Source of the DNA: Candidatus Scatomonas pullistercoris
GTDB taxonomy: Bacteria; Bacillota; Clostridia; Lachnospirales; Lachnospiraceae
Length of the DNA: 64,000 nt
Assembly (NCBI GenBank): GCA_018713515.1
Contig: DVOO01000022.1
Location: forward strand, 1 to 64,000
Direction: 5' to 3'
Numbering within the stretch: the stretch's first letter is position 1; each line of letters begins with the position of its first letter. Below are positions 53,381 through 62,707 of the stretch, piece by piece. The translations under genes and the position numbers were made by a program. The notes beneath the pieces were generated by a model. That model was given only the letters and a program-made list of their open reading frames with translations, searched no databases and was not told the origin of the DNA.

Positions 53381-55436
53381 TACGGCGGGAAGGGAAGAAG
53401 AGGAGCGGTACAGCCTGGCTCTGGGGCGGATCAAGCAGATCCGTCAGGAGCATTCTGTCCCGGAAGGGTTCCGGGATTTTTTTGAAAAGGAAGCGGCCTT
53501 TCTGCTGCAGATGGACGCGCTGGCAGGGAGACTTCATGCCGGGGAGCTGCGGGACGCTTCCCTGAAAGAGCTGGAGCAGATAAACCGGGATATTTACAGC
53601 GAACTCCTTCCGGAATCCTACGGGACGTGCTGGGGCAATCCGGTGTACGCTGCGGCCGTGCTGGGAGACGGGTACGGAAAATATTTCAGCTTTCTGTACG
53701 CGGAACTGCGGGGCGTGACTGTCTATGCCTATGAAGGGCGGAAGCTGGATATGCTCCGATGCATGGAGCTGTTTCTGGAATGCTACCATATGTTCGGGGA
53801 GGAAGAACTCCCGACGCCTGAAAATCTGCGGGATACCCTTTACTGGTACGTCAGCGATTACTGCGGGGAGATGGTGGAATACCGGATCCGGGAGCTGGTG
53901 GATCCCTCCCTGGATTTCGCGGCGCGGATCATCCTGGAATCGGATCTGACGGATATCCGCTATCTGTACCGCTTCGGGGAATATATCACGGAAAATGAGA
54001 AAAAGACGGCGGAATTCCTGGCTGCCCAGAGCCAGGAGGATATCGACGCCATGGCCAGGACCTACACAGAAGGGTACCGGATTGGTTTTGAGGTTACAGG
54101 CAAGGATCTCTCCAGAAAAAAGACGGTCAACATTCGTTACCGTCTGGGCTTTGAGCGTATGGTACGGGCGGCCATCCTTCAGTTCCGGGAGATGGGGCTT
54201 TCTCCTGTCATCTACCGCTCCGCGGCCCATGCCGTCAATAAGAGACAGAACCTGCGGATCGGATATTACGGGGCTATTCCTAATAAGCAGTTTGAATACG
54301 ACCACCGGAATGATGAGGCCGTCTATCTGGATGAAAATCTGGCGGCCAGAAAGCTCCGCTGCCAGCAGGAGGCGTTTGAAAAATATAAAGACCTGGCGGC
54401 CGTCCATGCCGGACCGGCCTGCATCGAGGTATTCGGGGAGATTCCCTTCGTGCCGGAGAGCAGGGACGCCGCCTGCGCCCTCACGGAGGAGCAGCAGAAG
54501 CTGCGGGTCCGCATGGACAGCGAGTCCGGCCAGATCACGAACCGGTATATCATTGGTGAGGAGCGGAGTTTTACCATCATCGCCTATCCGGTTCCGGAGA
54601 TCGGGGAACAGTATCCCGAGATTTTCCGGGAGACTGTGAAGATTAATACTCTGGATTACAAAAAGTACCGGCAGATCCAGCAGATTCTCATTGATCTCCT
54701 GGATCAGGGAACGGAGGTGCATGTGGGCGGAAGGAACGGAAATCAGACCGATCTGACCATCCGGCTCCACCCCCTGGAGAATCCGGACCGGGAGACAAAT
54801 TTTGAGAACTGTGTGGCGGATGTGAACATTCCCGTGGGGGAGGTCTTTACCTCGCCGCTGCTCTCCGGTACCGGCGGCCTTCTCCATGTGAAGCAGGTAT
54901 ATCTGGAGGGCCTGGAGTACCGGGATCTGAAGATAACAGTAAAGGACGGCATGATTACCGACTATACCTGCGGAAATTTTGCCCGGGAAGAGGACAACCG
55001 GCGGTATATCGAGGAGAATATCCTGTTCCATCACCCAAGCCTCCCCATGGGAGAATTTGCCGTGGGCACCAACACCACCGCCTATGCCATGGCGCGGAAG
55101 TACGGCATCCAGGAAAAGCTGCCGATCCTGATCGCGGAGAAGACGGGACCCCACTTTGCCTTCGGGGATACCTGCTACAGCTGGCAGGAGGACACGAAGG
55201 TCTGCAATCCGGACGGCAAGGAAATTATTGCCCGGGATAATGAGTGCTCCCTGCTCCGGAAAACGGATGTGGGGAAGGCATATTTTAACTGCCATACGGA
55301 TATCACAATTCCCTATGACGAGCTGGGCCATATCCGGGTAAAAACGGAGGATGGAAGAGAAATCTCCATCCTTGAGGAAGGACGGTTCGTGCCGGAGGGA
55401 ACGGAAGAGCTGAATGAAGCCCTGGATTTTGACTGA
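53373..55436 (+). CDS. M29-family aminopeptidase with long N-terminal extension
   Basis: A 687-residue protein. The C-terminal 350 residues are a dimetal M29 aminopeptidase: GGRNGNQTDLTIRL, NIPVGEVFTSPLLSGTGG (Glu ligand), MGEFAVGTNTTAYAMARKYG, AEKTGPHFAFGDTCYSWQED (His and Asp ligands). The N-terminal 310 residues are an additional domain of no type I recognise; classical M29 enzymes are about 370-410 residues. Start is GTG after GGAGAGGAGA. Terminal amino acids are removed from peptides; specificity is unknown. Confidence 0.85.
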   Translation: MIDTAGREEEERYSLALGRIKQIRQEHSVPEGFRDFFEKEAAFLLQMDALAGRLHAGELRDASLKELEQINRDIYSELLPESYGTCWGNPVYAAAVLGDGYGKYFSFLYAELRGVTVYAYEGRKLDMLRCMELFLECYHMFGEEELPTPENLRDTLYWYVSDYCGEMVEYRIRELVDPSLDFAARIILESDLTDIRYLYRFGEYITENEKKTAEFLAAQSQEDIDAMARTYTEGYRIGFEVTGKDLSRKKTVNIRYRLGFERMVRAAILQFREMGLSPVIYRSAAHAVNKRQNLRIGYYGAIPNKQFEYDHRNDEAVYLDENLAARKLRCQQEAFEKYKDLAAVHAGPACIEVFGEIPFVPESRDAACALTEEQQKLRVRMDSESGQITNRYIIGEERSFTIIAYPVPEIGEQYPEIFRETVKINTLDYKKYRQIQQILIDLLDQGTEVHVGGRNGNQTDLTIRLHPLENPDRETNFENCVADVNIPVGEVFTSPLLSGTGGLLHVKQVYLEGLEYRDLKITVKDGMITDYTCGNFAREEDNRRYIEENILFHHPSLPMGEFAVGTNTTAYAMARKYGIQEKLPILIAEKTGPHFAFGDTCYSWQEDTKVCNPDGKEIIARDNECSLLRKTDVGKAYFNCHTDITIPYDELGHIRVKTEDGREISILEEGRFVPEGTEELNEALDFD

Positions 55437-55461
55437 ATTTGCGGAAGTAAAAAGAAATCTG

Positions 55462-55490
55462 TTGACAAGGGTAAGCGGGATAAGTACAAT
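55462..55490 (+). promoter_or_regulatory. promoter of the purEMND genes
   Basis: TTGACA (55462-55467), 17-base spacer, TACAAT (55485-55490). Directly downstream is the palindrome GCTTATAAGC (55491-55500), a hairpin GCAAACA/TGTTTGC and a second GCTTATAA near 55535. No purine riboswitch is seen. Confidence 0.75.
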
Positions 55491-55564
55491 GCTTATAAGC
55501 AAACAGAAAGATGTTTGCATCATATATTAATATTGCTTATAAATACTGAAAAGGAGAGAGAATT

Positions 55565-56071
55565 ATGGCAAAGGTTGGAATTGTTATGGGCAGTGACTCC
55601 GATATGCCGGTGATGGCAAAGGCCGCCGACATTCTGGAAAAGTTCGGGATCGATTATGAGATGACCATCATTTCTGCCCACCGGGAGCCGGACGTGTTTT
55701 TCCAGTACGCGAAGACCGCGGAGGAGAAGGGCTTTAAGGTGATCATCGCGGGTGCCGGAATGGCAGCCCATCTGCCCGGCATGTGCGCGGCCATCTTCCC
55801 CATGCCGGTGATCGGCATTCCCATGCACACCACTTCCTTGGGAGGAAGAGATTCTCTCTATTCCATCGTCCAGATGCCCAGCGGCATCCCGGTGGCCACT
55901 GTGGCCATCAACGGAGGGGCCAACGCGGGCATCCTGGCTGTCAAGATTCTGGCCACCGGCGATCCGGAGCTGCTCCGGAAGGTGAAGGAGTACGCGGCGG
56001 AATTAAAAGAGCAGGTGGAAGCCAAGGACGCGAAGCTGCAGCAGGTAGGATACAAGAATTATACGAAATAA
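55565..56071 (+). CDS. purE: N5-carboxyaminoimidazole ribonucleotide mutase
   Basis: A 168-residue class I PurE: VMGSDSDMPVM, ISAHREPD (catalytic His), AGAGMAAHLPGM and GIPMHTTSLGGRDSLYSIVQMPSGIPVATV. It moves the carboxyl group of N5-CAIR to give CAIR. Class I enzymes need PurK, which is not in the window. First gene of the pur run; purM follows after 12 bases. Confidence 0.95.
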   Translation: MAKVGIVMGSDSDMPVMAKAADILEKFGIDYEMTIISAHREPDVFFQYAKTAEEKGFKVIIAGAGMAAHLPGMCAAIFPMPVIGIPMHTTSLGGRDSLYSIVQMPSGIPVATVAINGGANAGILAVKILATGDPELLRKVKEYAAELKEQVEAKDAKLQQVGYKNYTK

Positions 56072-56083
56072 ACGGAGGGACGT

Positions 56084-57109
56084 ATGGATTACAAGCATTC
56101 AGGTGTAGATATTGAAGCCGGCTACAAGGCGGTGGAGCTGATGAAGCAGCACGTGGCCCGGACGGCGCGGCCGGAGATCCTGGGCGGGATCGGCGGCTTT
56201 TCGGGAGCCTTTTCCATGGATAAGTTCAAATCCATGGAGCATCCCACTCTGGTGTCCGGCACGGACGGCGTGGGAACGAAGCTGAAGCTGGCGTTTCTCA
56301 TGGACCGGCATAATACGGTGGGCATCGACTGCGTGGCCATGTGCGTCAACGACATTGCCTGCGCGGGGGGCGAGCCCCTGTTTTTCCTGGACTATATTGC
56401 CTGCGGGAAGAATATTCCCGAGCGGATCGCGGAGATCGTCAGCGGCGTGGCCGACGGCTGCGTGCAGGCGGGGGCTGCCCTGATCGGCGGCGAGACGGCG
56501 GAGATGCCGGGCTTTTATCCGGAAGACGAGTACGACCTGGCGGGCTTTGCCGTGGGAATCGTGGATGAGAAGGATCTGATCACCGGAGCGTCCTTAAGCT
56601 CCGGGGATGTGCTCATCGGCATGGCCTCCTCCGGCGTTCACAGCAACGGTTTCTCCCTGGTGAGAAAGGTGTTTGAGATGACGAAGGAGTCCCTGGATAC
56701 CTATTATGATGAGCTGGGAACCACCCTGGGCGAGGCGCTGCTGGCGCCCACCAAGATCTATGTAAAGGCTATGAAGAGCCTCCGGGAGGCCGGCGTGACT
56801 GTCAAGGCCTGCAGCCACATCACCGGCGGCGGCTTCTATGAGAATGTGCCCCGGATGCTGCGGGAGGGCGTATTTGCCCAGATCCAGAAGGACAGCTATC
56901 CGGTGCCTCCCATCTTCCGGCTTCTGGCGGAAAAGGGCCAGGTGGAAGAGCATGTGATGTACAATACCTACAATATGGGAATCGGCATGATCGTGGCGGT
57001 GAATCCCGAGGATGTGGATACGGCCATGCGGGCCATCAAGGATGCGGGGGAGCAGCCCTACATCATCGGACACATTGAGTCCGGAAAGAAAGAGGTGCAG
57101 CTGATCTGA
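56084..57109 (+). CDS. purM: phosphoribosylformylglycinamidine cyclo-ligase
   Basis: A 341-residue AIR synthetase. [26 protein letters not shown] (ATP site), [40 protein letters not shown] and [14 protein letters not shown] are all present. It closes the imidazole ring. A strong hairpin with T run (57117-57157) separates it from purN. Confidence 0.95.
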   Translation: MDYKHSGVDIEAGYKAVELMKQHVARTARPEILGGIGGFSGAFSMDKFKSMEHPTLVSGTDGVGTKLKLAFLMDRHNTVGIDCVAMCVNDIACAGGEPLFFLDYIACGKNIPERIAEIVSGVADGCVQAGAALIGGETAEMPGFYPEDEYDLAGFAVGIVDEKDLITGASLSSGDVLIGMASSGVHSNGFSLVRKVFEMTKESLDTYYDELGTTLGEALLAPTKIYVKAMKSLREAGVTVKACSHITGGGFYENVPRMLREGVFAQIQKDSYPVPPIFRLLAEKGQVEEHVMYNTYNMGIGMIVAVNPEDVDTAMRAIKDAGEQPYIIGHIESGKKEVQLI

Positions 57110-57116
57110 GCGGACA

Positions 57117-57157
57117 GGCAGGTCTCCCCTGAAACCGGGGCGGGGCCTGCCCTTTTT
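57117..57157 (+). terminator. intra-operon hairpin between purM and purN
   Basis: GGCAGG...CCCC pairs with GGGG...CCTGCC, with GAAAC as loop, followed by five T. In the middle of a co-directional pur run it would partly terminate transcription or protect an mRNA end. Confidence 0.65.
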
Positions 57158-57188
57158 ACGCGGGACTTGGAATTTCAGGAGGATAAGT

Positions 57189-57815
57189 ATGTTAAAAGTT
57201 GCGGTACTGGTGTCCGGGGGCGGCACGAATCTGCAGGCCATTCTGGACGCGGTGGAAGCGGGGACGATTACCCATGCGCAGATCTGCGCGGTGATCAGCA
57301 ACAATCCGGGGGCCTACGCGCTGGAGCGGGCCAGGAAAAAGGGTGTGGAGGCCGTGTGCATCTCCCCGAAGGACTATGAGACCCGGGAAGCCTTTCATGA
57401 GGCCCTGCTTAAGAAGCTTCAGTCCGTGGGCGCGGAACTGATCGTTCTGGCGGGATTCCTGGTGGTGATTCCGGAGATGCTGGTGCGGGCCTACCCGAAC
57501 CGGATCATCAACGTGCACCCCTCTCTGATCCCCTCCTTCTGCGGAACGGGATTTTACGGGCTGAAGGTGCATGAGGCGGCGCTTTCCCGGGGCGTGAAGG
57601 TGACGGGAGCCACGGTCCACTTTGTGGACGCGGGCACGGATACGGGCCCCATCATCCTGCAGAAGGCGGTGGAGGTCCGGGAGGGGGATACCCCCCAGGT
57701 GCTGCAGCGCCGTGTCATGGAGCAGGCCGAGTGGGTGATTCTGCCGAAGGCCATTGATCTGATCGCCAACGGCAAGGTAACGGTAACGGACGGTCTGGCG
57801 CATATCAGCCAGTGA
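57189..57815 (+). CDS. purN: phosphoribosylglycinamide formyltransferase
   Basis: A 208-residue GAR transformylase using 10-formyltetrahydrofolate: VLVSGGGTNLQAILD, VISNNPGAYALERA, AGFLVVIPEM, INVHPSLIPSF (catalytic Asn-His) and GATVHFVDAGTDTGPII (Asp). ATG follows AGGAGG. Confidence 0.95.
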   Translation: MLKVAVLVSGGGTNLQAILDAVEAGTITHAQICAVISNNPGAYALERARKKGVEAVCISPKDYETREAFHEALLKKLQSVGAELIVLAGFLVVIPEMLVRAYPNRIINVHPSLIPSFCGTGFYGLKVHEAALSRGVKVTGATVHFVDAGTDTGPIILQKAVEVREGDTPQVLQRRVMEQAEWVILPKAIDLIANGKVTVTDGLAHISQ

Positions 57816-57838
57816 ATTTCAGAAGAGAGGACAAACAG

Positions 57839-59113
57839 ATGAAGATTTTGATCGTAGGAAGCGGCGGAAGAGAGCATGCCATCGCATGGAAGGTGAGCCA
57901 GAGCCCTCTGGCGGAGAAGATATACTGCGCCCCGGGAAATGCGGGGATCGCCGAGGTGGCCGAGTGCGTGGACATCGGCGCCATGGAATTTGACAGACTG
58001 GCGGCATTTGCCAAGGAAAAAGGAATCGATCTGACCATCATCGGCATGGATGATCCCCTGGTGGGCGGGATCGTGGATGTCTTTGAGGCGGAGGGCCTGC
58101 GGGTCTTCGGCCCCAGAAAGAACGCCGCCATCCTGGAGGGATCCAAGGCCTTTTCCAAGGATCTGATGAAAAAGTACCACATCCCCACAGCCGCCTACGA
58201 GACCTTCGACGATCCGGAGAAGGCGGAGGAATATCTGAAAACTGCCAGATTCCCCATCGTGCTGAAGGCGGACGGCCTGGCTCTGGGCAAGGGCGTTCTG
58301 ATCTGCAATACCCTGGAGGAGGCCCTGGAGGGCGTTAAGACCATTATGCTGGACAAAAAGTTCGGCTCCGCCGGAAACCATATGGTTATCGAGGAGTTTA
58401 TGACCGGGCGTGAGGTTTCCGTGCTGTCCTTTGTGGACGGGAAGACCATCAAGACCATGGCTTCCGCCCAGGATCACAAGAGGGCCAAGGACGGAGACCA
58501 GGGCCTGAATACCGGCGGCATGGGGAACTTCTCCCCCACCCCCTTCTACACAAAAGAGGTGGATGACTTCTGTCAGAAATATATTTTCCAGCCCACCGTG
58601 GACGCCATGGCGGCGGAGGGCCGGGAGTTTAAGGGCGTCATCTTCTTCGGCCTGATGCTGACGGAGGACGGCCCCAAGGTGCTGGAGTATAATGCCCGGT
58701 TCGGCGATCCGGAAGCCCAGGTGGTGCTCCCCCGCATGGAGAACGATATGGTGGAAGTGGTGGAGGCCTGCATCGACGGCCGTCTGGATCAGATTGACCT
58801 GAAGTTCAAGGAGGACGCGGCTGTCTGCGTGGTGCTGGCCAGCGACGGCTATCCCGTATCCTATGAAAAAGGATTCCCCATCCGGGGCCTGGAGAACTTT
58901 AAGGGAAGGGACGGCTATTACGTGTTCCACGCCGGCAGCAAATTCGGGGAGAACGGGGAAATCCTCACTAACGGCGGAAGGGTTCTTGGAGTCACGGCCC
59001 TGGGGAAAACCCTTCAGGAAGCCAGAAAAAATGCCTATGAAGCGGTGGACTGGGTGGAGTTCGATAATAAGTACTACCGGCACGATATCGGAAAAGCCAT
59101 CGATGAGGCGTGA
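57839..59113 (+). CDS. purD: phosphoribosylamine-glycine ligase
   Basis: A 424-residue ATP-grasp enzyme: MKILIVGSGGREHAIAW, IPTAAYETFDD, VLKADGLALGKGV, QDHKRAKDGDQGLNTGGMG and EYNARFGDPEAQVVLPRM. It makes GAR from phosphoribosylamine and glycine. ATG 57839 follows AGAAGAGAGG; the in-frame ATG 27 bases earlier overlaps the purN stop. Last gene of the purEMND run; purC, purF, purL and purH are not here. Confidence 0.95.
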   Translation: MKILIVGSGGREHAIAWKVSQSPLAEKIYCAPGNAGIAEVAECVDIGAMEFDRLAAFAKEKGIDLTIIGMDDPLVGGIVDVFEAEGLRVFGPRKNAAILEGSKAFSKDLMKKYHIPTAAYETFDDPEKAEEYLKTARFPIVLKADGLALGKGVLICNTLEEALEGVKTIMLDKKFGSAGNHMVIEEFMTGREVSVLSFVDGKTIKTMASAQDHKRAKDGDQGLNTGGMGNFSPTPFYTKEVDDFCQKYIFQPTVDAMAAEGREFKGVIFFGLMLTEDGPKVLEYNARFGDPEAQVVLPRMENDMVEVVEACIDGRLDQIDLKFKEDAAVCVVLASDGYPVSYEKGFPIRGLENFKGRDGYYVFHAGSKFGENGEILTNGGRVLGVTALGKTLQEARKNAYEAVDWVEFDNKYYRHDIGKAIDEA

Positions 59114-59134
59114 ATGTAAAATTTTTGTATTTTA

Positions 59135-59163
59135 TTGACAAACCTTCCAAAATTGTATATGAT
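59135..59163 (+). promoter_or_regulatory. promoter of the structured RNA before speD
   Basis: TTGACA (59135-59140), 17-base spacer, TATGAT (59158-59163). It is among the best sigma-A promoters of the window. It predicts a transcript starting near 59170. Confidence 0.78.
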
Positions 59164-59170
59164 GAAGTCG

Positions 59171-59425
59171 TTATGGAAGTTTGGCAAAACAGAGTTTCCA
59201 TGCAAATATTTTTGACCACCCTTCGGGGTTAAAGGCCATACGGACAGCCGGGTCAACTGCCGATTGGCGGCACAGCCGCCTTATTGATTGAGTTAGAAGC
59301 TCAAATTTTATAAGTTGGTTACTTTATAACCGCCGCATTGCATGCGCACATCAACTTGTGAAACGGTCAATAAGAGTAGTGAAAGTAATATTTGCGGGTT
59401 CGGCCCCCGGGCCGCGGCCTTTACT
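59171..59425 (+). ncRNA. structured non-coding RNA candidate upstream of speD
   Basis: No coding frame fits here, but base-pairing is dense. Outside: ATGGAA/TTCCAT (59173-59201) and a TTCG-capped ACCC/GGGT hairpin (59218-59229). TAAAGGCC (59230-59237) pairs with GGCCTTTA (59416-59423), closing a 194-base domain. Inside: GGCGGC-ACA-GCCGCC (59266-59280), TTATTGA/TCAATAA (59281-59287 with 59367-59373), TTGAG/CTCAA, and AAGTTG/CAACTT enclosing two small hairpins; GCGG/CCGC near the 3' side. I see no T-run terminator before speD, so it may be a leader or be processed. Size and closing stem are compatible with 6S or raiA-type RNAs, but I cannot assign a class from memory. Confidence 0.6.
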
Positions 59426-59623
59426 AGAGACTCTGATTTCTGCTGTTCCGAATGAATCGAAGAGACGGACAGATCTTACGAAGCCGGATTCTGCGCGGAT
59501 CCGGAGGGAGAGATTGTCCGGGCAGAGAATTACCGGCCAGGGAATGTGCTGTATCAGCGGATTGCCTGGCCTTTGTTTGTTTCCGCGCGCAGCGGCCGGC
59601 CGGCGGCAGGGAGGAGGATAAAG
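59426..59623 (+). other. stretch between structured RNA and speD
   Basis: About 200 bases without a supported gene. A CCGGAT/ATCCGG hairpin lies near 59490 but is not followed by a T run. The last bases carry the GGGAGGAGG ribosome site of speD. Confidence 0.45.
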
Positions 59624-60391
59624 ATGGGAGAAAAGTTAAAGCTGTACGGGTTTAATAACCTGACAAAATCGCTGAGCTTTAATATCTATGACGTCTGCTA
59701 CGCCAAGACGCCCAGGGAGCAGAGGGACTATATTGCCTACATCGATGAGCAGTATAATTCCAAGAGGCTTACCAAGATCCTGACAACGCTGACGGATATG
59801 ATCGGTGCCACGGTGCTGAACATTGCCAGCCAGGATTACGATCCCCAGGGGGCGTCCGTGACGATCCTCATCGCCGAGGGAAGTATGGTTCCCTGCGGGG
59901 AGACCCAGCTGGCGCATCTGGACAAAAGCCATGTGACGGTCCACACGTATCCGGAGTACCATCCGGAGACCTGCCTGGCCACCTTCCGGGTGGATATCGA
60001 TGTGGCCACCTGCGGGGAGATTACGCCTCTGTCCACCCTGGATTATCTGATCGGATCCTTTGATTCTGACATTATCTCCCTGGATTACCGGGTGAGAGGG
60101 TTTACCAGGAATCTGGACGGAAAAAAGGTGTTCATGGATCATCCCATCACCTCCATACAGGAATATATCTGTACGGAGACTCTGCGGCGGTACGATGCGG
60201 TGGACATTAATATCTATGACGCAAATATCTACCACACAAAAATGATGGTAAAGGATATTCATCTGCAGGATTACCTGTTTAAGACGGATGTATATGAGCT
60301 TCCGCCCCAGGCGCGCCTGGAGATTACCAATAATCTCCGCCGGGAGATGATCGAGATCTTCAGCGGGCGGAATGTTTATTCGGGGGAATGA
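59624..60391 (+). CDS. speD: S-adenosylmethionine decarboxylase proenzyme
   Basis: A 255-residue proenzyme of the E. coli type. The self-cleavage site is [17 protein letters not shown], where the Ser becomes the pyruvoyl cofactor; [29 protein letters not shown] and [13 protein letters not shown] follow as in E. coli SpeD. It produces decarboxylated SAM, the aminopropyl donor for spermidine. ATG 59624 follows GGGAGGAGG; the upstream in-frame ATG at 59546 has no such site. First gene of the polyamine operon, 6 bases before speA. Confidence 0.94.
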   Translation: MGEKLKLYGFNNLTKSLSFNIYDVCYAKTPREQRDYIAYIDEQYNSKRLTKILTTLTDMIGATVLNIASQDYDPQGASVTILIAEGSMVPCGETQLAHLDKSHVTVHTYPEYHPETCLATFRVDIDVATCGEITPLSTLDYLIGSFDSDIISLDYRVRGFTRNLDGKKVFMDHPITSIQEYICTETLRRYDAVDINIYDANIYHTKMMVKDIHLQDYLFKTDVYELPPQARLEITNNLRREMIEIFSGRNVYSGE

Positions 60392-60397
60392 GACAGC

Positions 60398-61852
60398 ATG
60401 AGAGAACGTGATCAGGAACGGGCGCCCATCTACGAGGCGCTGAGAGATTTTGCGAAGAAGCGGGTAGTTCCCTTCGACGTTCCGGGGCACAAGCGGGGCA
60501 AGGGCAATCCGGAGCTCAGAGAACTGCTGGGAGAGAAGTGTGTGGGCATGGATGTGAATTCCATGAAGCCGCTGGATAATCTCTGTCATCCGGTGTCTGT
60601 GATCCGGGAGGCGGAGGAGCTTGCGGCGGAGGCCTTCGGGGCGGCCCACGCTTTTCTCATGGTGGGAGGAACCACTTCCGCAGTGCAGAGTATGATCCTT
60701 TCCGTAGCCAAGCGGGGAGAGAAGGTGATTCTGCCACGGAATGTCCACCGGAGCGTGGTGGGGGCCCTGATCCTTTGCGGAGCGGTTCCCGTGTATGTGA
60801 ATCCGGAATCCGACATGCGGCTCGGCATTCCCCTGGGCATGTCGGTGGCTGCCGTGGAGCGGGCCATCCGTGAGAATCCGGAGGCAAAGGCGGTTCTGGT
60901 AAACAATCCCACCTATTACGGGATCTGTTCGAATTTACAGGAGATCGTAAGGCTGGCTCACAGTCACGGGATGCTCTGCATCGCCGATGAGGCCCACGGG
61001 ACCCATTTTTACTTTGGGGAGGATCTTCCGGTGTCCGCCATGGCGGCGGGAGCGGATATGGCGGCGGTGTCCATGCACAAGTCGGGCGGAAGCCTGACCC
61101 AGAGTTCCCTGCTGCTGGCTGGACCGGCCATGCCTGAAGGCCATGTGCGGCAGATCATCAATCTGACCCAGACCACCAGCGCCTCCTACCTGCTGCTGTC
61201 CAGCCTGGATATTTCCAGGAGAAACCTGGCGCTTCGGGGACGGGAGACCTTTGCCCAGGTGGTGCGGCTGGCGGAGTACGCCAGGGAAGAGATCAACCGC
61301 ATCGGCGGGTACTATGCCTATTCCCGGGAACTGAACAACGGAGACAGTATTTACGATTTCGATGTGACGAAGCTGTCGGTCAACACCCTGGATATCGGGC
61401 TGGCCGGTATAGAGGTCTACGACCTGCTGCGGGACGATTACAACATCCAGATCGAGTTCGGTGACCTGGGAAATATTCTTGCCTACTTATCCATCGGCGA
61501 CAGGCCCATGGATATCGAGCGGCTGGTGGGAGCCCTATCGGAGATCAAGCGGCGTTTCGGCCGGGAAAAGACAAACCTGTTCACCCAGGAATATATCGAT
61601 CCCCGGGTGGTGGCGTCCCCCCAGGAGGCCTTTTACGCCGAGAAGGAATCCCTTCCCATCGAGGAAACACGGGGCCGGGTGTGCAGTGAATTCGTTATGT
61701 GCTATCCGCCGGGCATTCCCATCCTGGCCCCCGGTGAGGAGATTACCGATACGATTCTCGACTATATCCGGTACGCCCGGGAAAAAGGCTGTTCCCTGAC
61801 GGGAACAGAGGACCCGGATGTACTCTATTTAAATGTTCTGAAGGAGGTGTGA
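60398..61852 (+). CDS. speA: arginine decarboxylase (Orn/Lys/Arg decarboxylase, fold-type I)
   Basis: A 484-residue PLP enzyme of the short Orn/Lys/Arg decarboxylase group (B. subtilis SpeA/YaaO type). Seen: FDVPGHKRGKG, TTSAVQSMIL, IADEAHGTHF, the PLP Lys in VSMHKSGGSLTQSSLLL, and a C-terminal domain with YPPGIPILAPGE. Arginine is the likely substrate because agmatinase (speB) lies in the same operon; lysine or ornithine cannot be excluded from sequence alone. Confidence 0.88.
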   Translation: MRERDQERAPIYEALRDFAKKRVVPFDVPGHKRGKGNPELRELLGEKCVGMDVNSMKPLDNLCHPVSVIREAEELAAEAFGAAHAFLMVGGTTSAVQSMILSVAKRGEKVILPRNVHRSVVGALILCGAVPVYVNPESDMRLGIPLGMSVAAVERAIRENPEAKAVLVNNPTYYGICSNLQEIVRLAHSHGMLCIADEAHGTHFYFGEDLPVSAMAAGADMAAVSMHKSGGSLTQSSLLLAGPAMPEGHVRQIINLTQTTSASYLLLSSLDISRRNLALRGRETFAQVVRLAEYAREEINRIGGYYAYSRELNNGDSIYDFDVTKLSVNTLDIGLAGIEVYDLLRDDYNIQIEFGDLGNILAYLSIGDRPMDIERLVGALSEIKRRFGREKTNLFTQEYIDPRVVASPQEAFYAEKESLPIEETRGRVCSEFVMCYPPGIPILAPGEEITDTILDYIRYAREKGCSLTGTEDPDVLYLNVLKEV

Positions 61853-61855
61853 GCC

Positions 61856-62707
61856 ATGCAGCTTTGGTTTTCGGAAATGCAGACCCCCAATGTGAAGTTC
61901 TCCATCCGGGTGGAGCGGCAGCTCTACAGCGGACAGAGCCAGTTTCAGCGGATTGATGTGTTTGAGTCCCCGGAATTCGGAAGATTCCTGACTCTGGACG
62001 GCTACATGATGCTGACGGAGCGGGATGAATTTATCTACCACGAGATGATCACCCATGTGCCCATGGCGGTGCATCCCAGGGTAAAGAGAGTGCTTGTCAT
62101 CGGGGCCGGGGACGGCGGCGTTATCCGGGAGCTGGTGCGCTACCCGGAGATTGAGGATATTGACCTGGTGGAGATTGATGAGCTGGTGGTGGAGGTGTGC
62201 AGAAAATATCTGCCCCAGACGGCCTGCCGCATGGATGACCCGCGGGTGCACATCCACTACGAGGACGGCCTGAAATATATCCGCTCCTGTGAGAACGAAT
62301 ACGATCTGATCCTTGTGGACTCCACCGATCCCTTTGGGCCGGGAGAGGGATTGTTTACCCGGGAATTTTACGGGAACTGCTGCAAGGCCCTGCGGGAGGA
62401 CGGCATCATGATCAATCAGCATGAGAGCCCCTTCTACGCAGAGGACGCGGCCGCCTGCCAGAACATGCACAGGCTGATCGTGGAATCCTTCCCCATCAGC
62501 AGGATCTATCAGGCCCACATTCCCACCTACCCCTCCGGCCACTGGCTGTTCGGCTTCGCCTCGAAAAAATACCATCCTCTGAAGGATCTGGACGAGACCC
62601 GCTGGAATCTGCGGGGCCTCTCCTGCAAATACTATACGACGACGCTTCACAAGGGGGCTTTTTATATCCCGGCGTACGTGGAAAGGCTGCTGAAAGATGT
62701 TGAATAA
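61856..62707 (+). CDS. speE: spermidine synthase
   Basis: A 283-residue aminopropyltransferase: FGRFLTLDGYMMLTERDEFIYHEM, LVIGAGDGGVIRELVRY (dcSAM site), the catalytic Asp in LILVDSTDPFGPGEGLF. It joins the aminopropyl group to putrescine. It starts 4 bases after speA with AAGGAGG upstream, and overlaps speB by 11 bases. Confidence 0.94.
   Translation: MQLWFSEMQTPNVKFSIRVERQLYSGQSQFQRIDVFESPEFGRFLTLDGYMMLTERDEFIYHEMITHVPMAVHPRVKRVLVIGAGDGGVIRELVRYPEIEDIDLVEIDELVVEVCRKYLPQTACRMDDPRVHIHYEDGLKYIRSCENEYDLILVDSTDPFGPGEGLFTREFYGNCCKALREDGIMINQHESPFYAEDAAACQNMHRLIVESFPISRIYQAHIPTYPSGHWLFGFASKKYHPLKDLDETRWNLRGLSCKYYTTTLHKGAFYIPAYVERLLKDVE

Noticed and set aside
53316-55523. 735-codon open frame on the minus strand, longer than the gene it covers
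   Set aside because: It is the antisense shadow of the M29 aminopeptidase; the plus frame has clear metal-binding motifs and the minus translation resembles nothing.
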